This document shows, one piece after another, positions 58,575 through 64,000 of a DNA stretch of 64,000 nucleotides. Origin of the DNA: Stutzerimonas balearica DSM 6083 (GTDB taxonomy: Bacteria > Pseudomonadota > Gammaproteobacteria > Pseudomonadales > Pseudomonadaceae); NCBI RefSeq assembly GCF_000818015.1, contig NZ_CP007511.1:2490501-2554500 (forward strand), read 5' to 3'. The number at the start of each line of letters is the position of its first letter. Positions within the stretch are counted from its first letter, which is position 1. The translations under genes and the position numbers were made by a program. The notes beneath the pieces are model-generated. The model had not been told where the DNA came from and searched no databases. It worked only from the letters and a program-made list of their open reading frames with translations.

Positions 58575-59573
58575 TTACGGATAGTCTTTTATCAACAACT
58601 CGCCAGACAGCACGGCATTGAGCGCCGCGCCTTTTCGCACGTTATCAGACACAATCCACAAATTGACTTCGCTGGCGTCGCGCAGGCCTGAACGCAGCCT
58701 GCCCACGTACACCAGGTCCTGCCCAAGCGCGTCACCAACGGCGGTCGGGTAGTCTGGCGAATCGACCAGTTCAAGCCCTTCAACCATATCCAGCGCTGCA
58801 TAAGCGCCGACAATATCGAGCGGCGCGTCGAACAGCGCGCAAACGCTGAGACTTTCACCGAAGAAAACGGGTGCCTGCACGAAGGTGGAAGAGACCTGAA
58901 GTTGTGGCAAGCCAAGCAAGTCCGTTAACTCCTCGGCAAAGGCACGTTCGGCGGCGCCATGACCTAGCTGGTCCGGCTCGTCGGTCTGCGCCAGCAGGTT
59001 GAAGGCGACCTGACGATCGAACAAGCGCGGCTCCAAGGGCCGCGCGTTGAGCAACTCAGCCGTCTGACGAGCCAACTCCTTGACCCCGGAGCGACCACGC
59101 ACTGAAACCGGTCTGCAGACGGTGACAACCAAGCGCTTCAGTGTCTGCAGTCGCGCCAGCGGTGCCAGAACCGTGACCAGCGCAACCGACGTAGGCATCG
59201 GGCAACGCAGCCGCCGTGGCGGGCAGCGCTCGGCGAGGGTTGCGTCATTGATGCCGGGCAAGAGGCAGGACGTGGCCTGCTGCCCCAGCGCGCCGACCAT
59301 ATCGACTACGTCGCAGCTGGCGGCCAGTAGCGCCTCGCGAGCAGCCGGACCAAGCCCCGCACCGGCGATGAACGCGAGAGCCACTCGCGAGAAGTCGAAG
59401 GACGCTGCAGCACGGATACGCAGATTTCGCGCCCCAAACGGAAGCGACTGACCTATCGAGTCGTCATCGGCCAGCAAATGCAACTCGCCGACCGGAAATG
59501 CCCGCTCCTGCATGAGCTCCAGCAGCGCTTCGCCTTCCAGCTCAGCCGCTCCCACGATGGCGACATCGATCAC
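58575..59573 (-). CDS. Aspartate-semialdehyde dehydrogenase-like protein (Usg-1/PA3116 type)
   Basis: This 332-residue protein has the ASADH fold (IDVAIVGAAELEGEALLELM, the NADP loop) and the dimer domain (LQVSSTFVQAPVFFGESLSV). It is a paralogue of the true Asd encoded next to it. The catalytic region reads RCPMPTSVALVTVL instead of the NCTVSLM seen in Asd, so the usual Cys seems absent or shifted. Activity in lysine synthesis is unlikely. The start is GTG with AAGGAG seven bases upstream. It is divided from asd by a terminator. Confidence 0.85.
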   Translation of the reverse strand: MIDVAIVGAAELEGEALLELMQERAFPVGELHLLADDDSIGQSLPFGARNLRIRAAASFDFSRVALAFIAGAGLGPAAREALLAASCDVVDMVGALGQQATSCLLPGINDATLAERCPPRRLRCPMPTSVALVTVLAPLARLQTLKRLVVTVCRPVSVRGRSGVKELARQTAELLNARPLEPRLFDRQVAFNLLAQTDEPDQLGHGAAERAFAEELTDLLGLPQLQVSSTFVQAPVFFGESLSVCALFDAPLDIVGAYAALDMVEGLELVDSPDYPTAVGDALGQDLVYVGRLRSGLRDASEVNLWIVSDNVRKGAALNAVLSGELLIKDYP

Positions 59574-59704
59574 GCTTGCGCTCCTTCCCGAAAAAACGTT
59601 CGGCACTTTAACTGAATGACCGGACCTCGTGGCAGCCTCTCGCGCGGTAAGCGACAAAGGGGCGCGCCACTGCAGCCAAGCCTTTCTCCACGCACCGCCA
59701 CCGA

Positions 59705-59746
59705 ACAAACGAAAGGCCCGGGACGACGAACGCCGCCCCGGGCCTT
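59705..59746 (-). terminator. Intrinsic terminator of asd
   Basis: A perfect 10-bp stem (AAGGCCCGGG / CCCGGGCCTT) with a 14-nt loop is followed on the minus strand by TTTCGTTTG. It lies about 35 bp past the asd stop codon. Confidence 0.85.
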
Positions 59747-59780
59747 GGCTGATCAAGCGCAGGCATGGCCCGCGCAGAAC

Positions 59781-60893
59781 TCAGCGCTCGAGCAGGATGC
59801 GCAACATGCGACGCAACGGCTCGGCGGCGCCCCACAGCAACTGATCGCCGACCGTGAAGGCCCCTAGGTAATGCGAGCCCATGTTCAGTTTGCGCAGGCG
59901 CCCCACCGGCACCGTCAGCGTACCGGTCACGGCCGCCGGGCTGAGCTCACGCATGCTCGCGTCTCGATGGTTAGGCACCAGCTTCACCCAGGGGTTGTGC
60001 TGGCTGATCAGCCCTTCGATGTCCGAAATCGGTACATCCTTGTTCAGCTTGATGGTCAGCGCCTGGCTGTGACAACGCATGGCACCGACCCGAACACAGA
60101 TGCCGTCAACCGGGATCGGACTCTTGAAGCGACCAAGGATCTTGTTCGTTTCAGCCTGCGCCTTCCACTCCTCACGGCTCTGACCATTGGGCAGCTCCTT
60201 GTCGATATAAGGAATGAGGCTACCGGCCAGCGGCACACCGAAATTATCGACCGGAAAGGCTTCGCTGCGCTGGGTTTCAGCCACCTGGCGATCGATATCC
60301 AGGATGGCGCTCGCCGGATTCGCCAGCTCCTCGGCCACCGAGGCATTGATCACTCCCATCTGGCGAATCAGCTCGCGCATGTTTTGCGCACCGGCACCGG
60401 AGGCCGCCTGGTAGGTCATGGCACTCATCCACTCGACCAGACCGGCTTCGAAAAGGCCGCCCAAGCCCATCAGCATCAGGCTGACGGTGCAGTTGCCACC
60501 GATGTAGTTCCTGGTCCCTGCGTCGAGCTGCTGGTCGATGACCTTGCGGTTGACCGGGTCGAGCACGATCACCGCATCGTCCTGCATGCGCAGCGCCGAG
60601 GCCGCATCGATCCAGTAGCCCTGCCAGCCTGCCTCGCGCAGCTTGGGGAACACTTCGTTGGTGTAGTCGCCGCCCTGGCAGGTGAGGATCACGTCGAGCG
60701 TTTTCAGCTCGTCGATGCTGTAAGCATCCTTCAGCGGAGCGGTTTCCTTGCCAATGCTGGGCCCCTGCCCGCCGACATTGGACGTGGTGAAGAACACCGG
60801 CTCGATCAGGTCGAAGTCACGCTCTTCCAGCATTCGCTGCATGAGCACGGAACCGACCATGCCGCGCCAACCGATCAGACCTACACGTTTCAT
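59781..60893 (-). CDS. asd: Aspartate-semialdehyde dehydrogenase
   Basis: This 370-residue NADPH enzyme supplies the lysine, methionine and threonine pathways. It begins [20 protein letters not shown], with the catalytic Cys in [16 protein letters not shown] and substrate residues in [20 protein letters not shown] lies nine bases before the ATG; a GTG one codon earlier is less well placed. Confidence 0.98.
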   Translation of the reverse strand: MKRVGLIGWRGMVGSVLMQRMLEERDFDLIEPVFFTTSNVGGQGPSIGKETAPLKDAYSIDELKTLDVILTCQGGDYTNEVFPKLREAGWQGYWIDAASALRMQDDAVIVLDPVNRKVIDQQLDAGTRNYIGGNCTVSLMLMGLGGLFEAGLVEWMSAMTYQAASGAGAQNMRELIRQMGVINASVAEELANPASAILDIDRQVAETQRSEAFPVDNFGVPLAGSLIPYIDKELPNGQSREEWKAQAETNKILGRFKSPIPVDGICVRVGAMRCHSQALTIKLNKDVPISDIEGLISQHNPWVKLVPNHRDASMRELSPAAVTGTLTVPVGRLRKLNMGSHYLGAFTVGDQLLWGAAEPLRRMLRILLER

Positions 60894-60917
60894 CACTGAC
60901 TACACCTATAAATAGAG

Positions 60918-60940
60918 TGGCCCGCCACGAGGACGGGCCA
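60918..60940 (-). terminator. Possible terminator between leuB and asd
   Basis: A 7-bp stem (TGGCCCG / CGGGCCA) with a 9-nt loop lies 7 bp past the leuB stop. On the minus strand it is followed by CTCTATTTAT, only partly T-rich. It may attenuate rather than stop read-through into asd. Confidence 0.5.
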
Positions 60941-60946
60941 GAAAGA

Positions 60947-62029
60947 TTACAACTTCGCGAGCGCCGCGACCACCGCATCACCCATGCCCTGGGTACCGAC
61001 CTTGGTACAGCCTTCGGACCAGATGTCGCCGGTGCGCAGCCCCTGATCCAGCACATCGCTGACGGCCCGCTCGATGGCGTCGGCCGCAGCAACCTGGCCA
61101 AAGCTATAGCGCAGCATCATCGACACGGAGAGGATGGTCGCCAGCGGATTGGCGATGCCCTGGCCGGCGATATCAGGCGCCGAGCCGTGGCAAGGCTCGT
61201 ACATGCCCTTGTTGTTGGCGTCCAGCGAAGCGGACGGCAGCATGCCGATCGACCCGGTGAGCATGGAAGCCTCGTCCGAGAGGATGTCACCGAACATGTT
61301 ATCGGTGACCATCACATCGAACTGCTTAGGCGCGCGGACCAGCTGCATGGCGGCATTGTCCACGTACATGTGCGACAGCTCGACCTCCGGGTAGTCCTTG
61401 GCCACTTCCTCGACCACCGCGCGCCACAGCTGGCTGGAGGCCAGCACGTTGGCCTTGTCTACCGAGCAGAGCTTCCTGTTACGCACCATGGCCATATCGA
61501 AACCGACCTTGGCGATGCGACGGATCTCGCTCTCGCTGTACGGCAGGGTGTCGTAGGCCATGCGCTCACCATTGTCGAGCACCTTGCTTTCGCGCGGCTT
61601 GCCGAAATAGATGCCGCCAGTCAGCTCGCGCACGATCAGGATATCCAGCCCGGCGACGATCTCGGGCTTGAGCGAAGAGGCGTCGGCCAACTGCGGATAG
61701 AGCAGTGCCGGGCGCAGATTACCGAACAGGCCGAGCTCGGAGCGAATCTTCAGCAGCCCGCGCTCGGGACGGATCGCAGGATCGATCTTGTCCCACTTAG
61801 GCCCACCCACGGCGCCCAGCAGGATGGCGTCGGCCTCACGGGCACGCACCAGGGTCTCGTCGGCCAGCGGCACGCCGTACTTGTCGACAGCCGCACCGCC
61901 CAGCTCGTCGTAGCTCAGCTCGAAGCCAAGGTCGTACTTCTCATTGGCCAGCTCCAGAACCTTGACCGCTTCGGCCACGATTTCCGGGCCGATGCCGTCA
62001 CCCGGGAGAACCAGAATCTGCTTGCTCAT
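60947..62029 (-). CDS. leuB: 3-isopropylmalate dehydrogenase
   Basis: This 360-residue NAD enzyme of leucine synthesis has the family start [20 protein letters not shown], the NAD loop and the [17 protein letters not shown] motif. GAGGA lies about six bases before the ATG at 62029; the GTG one codon earlier is not needed. It is separated from leuD by a repeat-bearing gap of 106 bp; the extra methyltransferase-like gene found between them in P. aeruginosa is absent. Confidence 0.98.
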   Translation of the reverse strand: MSKQILVLPGDGIGPEIVAEAVKVLELANEKYDLGFELSYDELGGAAVDKYGVPLADETLVRAREADAILLGAVGGPKWDKIDPAIRPERGLLKIRSELGLFGNLRPALLYPQLADASSLKPEIVAGLDILIVRELTGGIYFGKPRESKVLDNGERMAYDTLPYSESEIRRIAKVGFDMAMVRNRKLCSVDKANVLASSQLWRAVVEEVAKDYPEVELSHMYVDNAAMQLVRAPKQFDVMVTDNMFGDILSDEASMLTGSIGMLPSASLDANNKGMYEPCHGSAPDIAGQGIANPLATILSVSMMLRYSFGQVAAADAIERAVSDVLDQGLRTGDIWSEGCTKVGTQGMGDAVVAALAKL

Positions 62030-62047
62030 CACATTCCTCTATCTTTC

Positions 62048-62120
62048 GTAGGGTGGATAACGGCCCTCGGCCCTAACCACCGGAATCCTCTGATGGAAAA
62101 CACTGCGCAGCTTTCCATCC
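62048..62120. repeat. REP-like repeat unit between leuD and leuB
   Basis: The first part (62048-62080) begins GTAGGGTGGATAACGGCC and ends ACCAC, related to the repeats at 11622 and 11770, with an inner GGCC-CTC-GGCC hairpin. The second part (62092-62119) has inverted ends GATGGAAA / TTTCCATC. Two adjacent hairpins could act on leuDB mRNA. Confidence 0.55.
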
Positions 62121-62135
62121 TGCCGACACGCTCGC

Positions 62136-62783
62136 TTACTTGATCGCGCCGAACAGCCAGGGGCTGCTGTGCTGATGCCGGCTTTCGAACGCCTTGATCG
62201 CGTCCGCGTCCTGCAGCGTCAGGCCGATGTCATCCAGGCCGTTGAGCAGGCAGTGTTTGCGGAACGCATCGATCTCGAAGCGATACTGCACGCCATCGGG
62301 GCGCGTCACGGTCTGCGCCGCGAGATCAACGGTCAGCTGGTAACCCTCGGCGGCCTCGGCCTGCTCGAACAGCGCGTCGACCTCCTCTTCCTTCAGCACG
62401 ATCGGCAACAGGCCGTTCTTGAAGCTGTTGTTGAAGAAGATGTCGGCGAAGCTCGGGGCGATGATCGCGCGAAAGCCATACTCGTCCAGCGCCCAGGGCG
62501 CATGCTCGCGGGAGGAACCGCAGCCGAAGTTCTCGCGCGCCAGCAGCACACTGGCACCCTGGTAGCGTGGCTGATTGAGCACGAAGTCCTTGTTCAGCGG
62601 GCGCTGCGAGCAGTCCTGGCCGGGCATGCCCTCGTCCAGGTAGCGCCACTCATCGAACAGGTTCGGGCCGAAGCCGGTGCGCTTGATGGACTTCAGAAAC
62701 TGCTTGGGGATGATCTGGTCGGTGTCGACGTTGGCGCGATCGAGCGGGCAGACCAGGCCGGTGTGTTGGGTAAAGGCTTTCAT
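62136..62783 (-). CDS. leuD: 3-isopropylmalate dehydratase small subunit
   Basis: This 215-residue subunit of the aconitase-like enzyme begins [20 protein letters not shown] and has [18 protein letters not shown] and the [14 protein letters not shown] loop. It pairs with LeuC. The ATG is 11 bp after the leuC stop. Confidence 0.98.
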   Translation of the reverse strand: MKAFTQHTGLVCPLDRANVDTDQIIPKQFLKSIKRTGFGPNLFDEWRYLDEGMPGQDCSQRPLNKDFVLNQPRYQGASVLLARENFGCGSSREHAPWALDEYGFRAIIAPSFADIFFNNSFKNGLLPIVLKEEEVDALFEQAEAAEGYQLTVDLAAQTVTRPDGVQYRFEIDAFRKHCLLNGLDDIGLTLQDADAIKAFESRHQHSSPWLFGAIK

Positions 62784-62794
62784 GTCTCGTCTCC

Positions 62795-64000
62795 TCAGGC
62801 CTGGATCAGCTCGCGTACATCGATGAAGTGGCCGGTCACCGCGGCAGCCGCGGCCATCGCCGGGCTGACCAGATGAGTCCGCCCGCCAGCGCCCTGGCGG
62901 CCTTCAAAATTGCGGTTGGACGTGGACGCGCAGTGCTCGCCGTTACCCAGCTTGTCCGGGTTCATCGCCAGGCACATGGAGCAACCCGGCTCGCGCCATT
63001 CGAAGCCAGCCTCGATGAAGATGCGGTCCAGCCCTTCCTGCTCGGCCTGCTGCTTGACCAGGCCAGAGCCCGGTACCACCAGCGCCTGCTTGACGTTGGC
63101 CGCGACCTTGCGGCCCTTGGCGACTTCGGCGGCGGCACGCAGATCCTCGATACGCGAGTTGGTGCACGAGCCGATGAACACGCGATCCAGCTTGATCTCG
63201 GTGATCGGCTGGTTGGCCTGCAGCCCCATGTACTTGAGCGCGCGCTCGATCGAGCCACGCTTGACCGGATCGACTTCGGCGGCCGGGTCCGGCACGCGCT
63301 GGTCGACGGCCAGAACCATTTCCGGCGAGGTTCCCCAGGAAACCTGCGGCTTGATCTCTTCGGCCTTCAACTCGACCACCGCGTCGAACTGCGCATCGGC
63401 ATCGGAAACCAGATCGCGCCACTGCGCCACGGCCTGCTCCCACTGCGCACCCTTAGGCGCGTAGGGGCGCCCCTCGACGTAGGCGATGGTCTTCTCGTCG
63501 ACCGCCACCATGCCGACCCGCGCACCGGCCTCGATCGACATGTTGCAGATCGTCATGCGGCCTTCCATGGACAGCTCGCGGATGGCACTGCCGGCGAATT
63601 CCATCGCGTAGCCGGTGCCGCCGGCGGTGCCGATCTTGCCGATCACCGCCAGCACGATGTCCTTGGCGGTCACGCCGAACGGCAGTTGGCCTTCGACACG
63701 CACCTGCATGTTCTTCATCTTCTTGGCGATCAGGCACTGGGTGGCCAGCACGTGCTCGACCTCCGAGGTGCCGATGCCGTGAGCCAGTGCACCAAAGGCG
63801 CCGTGGGTCGAGGTGTGCGAGTCGCCGCAGACCACCGTCATGCCCGGCAGGGTTGCGCCCTGCTCCGGGCCAATCACGTGGACGATGCCCTGACGAACAT
63901 CGTTCATCTTGAATTCGAGGATGCCGAAGTCGTCGCAGTTCTCATCCAGCGTCTGCACCTGGATGCGCGAGGTTTCGTCGGCAATGGCATCGACGCCCGC
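62795..64000 (-). CDS. leuC: 3-isopropylmalate dehydratase large subunit (5' end outside window)
   Basis: The C-terminal 401 residues are present; the frame is open to the right edge. The 4Fe-4S ligands are visible in [14 protein letters not shown] and [13 protein letters not shown], and [26 protein letters not shown] is the family signature. It isomerises isopropylmalate with LeuD. Confidence 0.98.
   Translation of the reverse strand, partial: AGVDAIADETSRIQVQTLDENCDDFGILEFKMNDVRQGIVHVIGPEQGATLPGMTVVCGDSHTSTHGAFGALAHGIGTSEVEHVLATQCLIAKKMKNMQVRVEGQLPFGVTAKDIVLAVIGKIGTAGGTGYAMEFAGSAIRELSMEGRMTICNMSIEAGARVGMVAVDEKTIAYVEGRPYAPKGAQWEQAVAQWRDLVSDADAQFDAVVELKAEEIKPQVSWGTSPEMVLAVDQRVPDPAAEVDPVKRGSIERALKYMGLQANQPITEIKLDRVFIGSCTNSRIEDLRAAAEVAKGRKVAANVKQALVVPGSGLVKQQAEQEGLDRIFIEAGFEWREPGCSMCLAMNPDKLGNGEHCASTSNRNFEGRQGAGGRTHLVSPAMAAAAAVTGHFIDVRELIQA

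Overview
The window is high-GC gammaproteobacterial chromosome with tightly packed genes. It most resembles the Stutzerimonas/Pseudomonas stutzeri group. The right half follows the Pseudomonas aeruginosa order xcpPQ, metZ, purF, cvpA, dedD-like, folC, accD, trpF, truA, fimV, usg-like, asd, leuB, leuD, leuC. The genus call rests on remembered gene order and protein resemblance, not on a search.

Layout. 1-4.8 kb: the end of a complex I operon (nuoL partial, nuoM, nuoN) and its terminator. 5.1-8.6 kb: a minus-strand RND (MMPL-type) exporter with a secreted YCF48-type beta-propeller partner. 8.8-20.5 kb: housekeeping genes (pepN, a DUF2797/YeaC pair, a rhomboid protease, a metallophosphatase, nadK), DUF1853, chrA, a D-cysteine desulfhydrase-like enzyme and a coiled-coil protein. 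20.8-25.1 kb: fadH, then a membrane-anchored nitrilase-fold protein coupled to an AraC regulator. 25.1-28.0 kb: a cyanide-insensitive bd oxidase (cioAB) with a DUF2474 small protein and a 28-codon micro-ORF. 28.1-31.1 kb: a small GNAT, a membrane protein and a NIT-domain chemoreceptor. 31.3-33.3 kb: a COG0523 GTPase and DUF1826 pair behind a Zur-like operator. 33.4-35.5 kb: a VTT membrane domain fused to a flavin disulfide-reductase fold that lacks its redox cysteines. 35.8-41.5 kb: a beta-CASP nuclease, a type II asparaginase whose ribosome binding site lies in a hairpin, a P-loop ATPase, and a TonB-dependent receptor split by a frameshift. 42.0-44.0 kb: a SoxR-box promoter followed by an acetyltransferase, a LysE-type exporter and soxR itself. 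44.4-44.7 kb: tRNA-Val and tRNA-Asp with a clear promoter and terminator. 44.9-47.7 kb: gspC and gspD of type II secretion, without the other gsp genes. 47.8-64 kb: the conserved metZ-to-leuC block on the minus strand.

Most notable points. (1) The SoxR cassette looks like a self-contained redox-drug response operon of sensor, modifier and exporter. (2) GspD carries a C-terminal SPOR domain that matches the SPOR domain of the DedD-like protein encoded about 3.5 kb away at roughly 58% identity. (3) The VTT-reductase fusion has lost both redox cysteines and the catalytic His. (4) A long inverted repeat sits directly against the asparaginase start codon.
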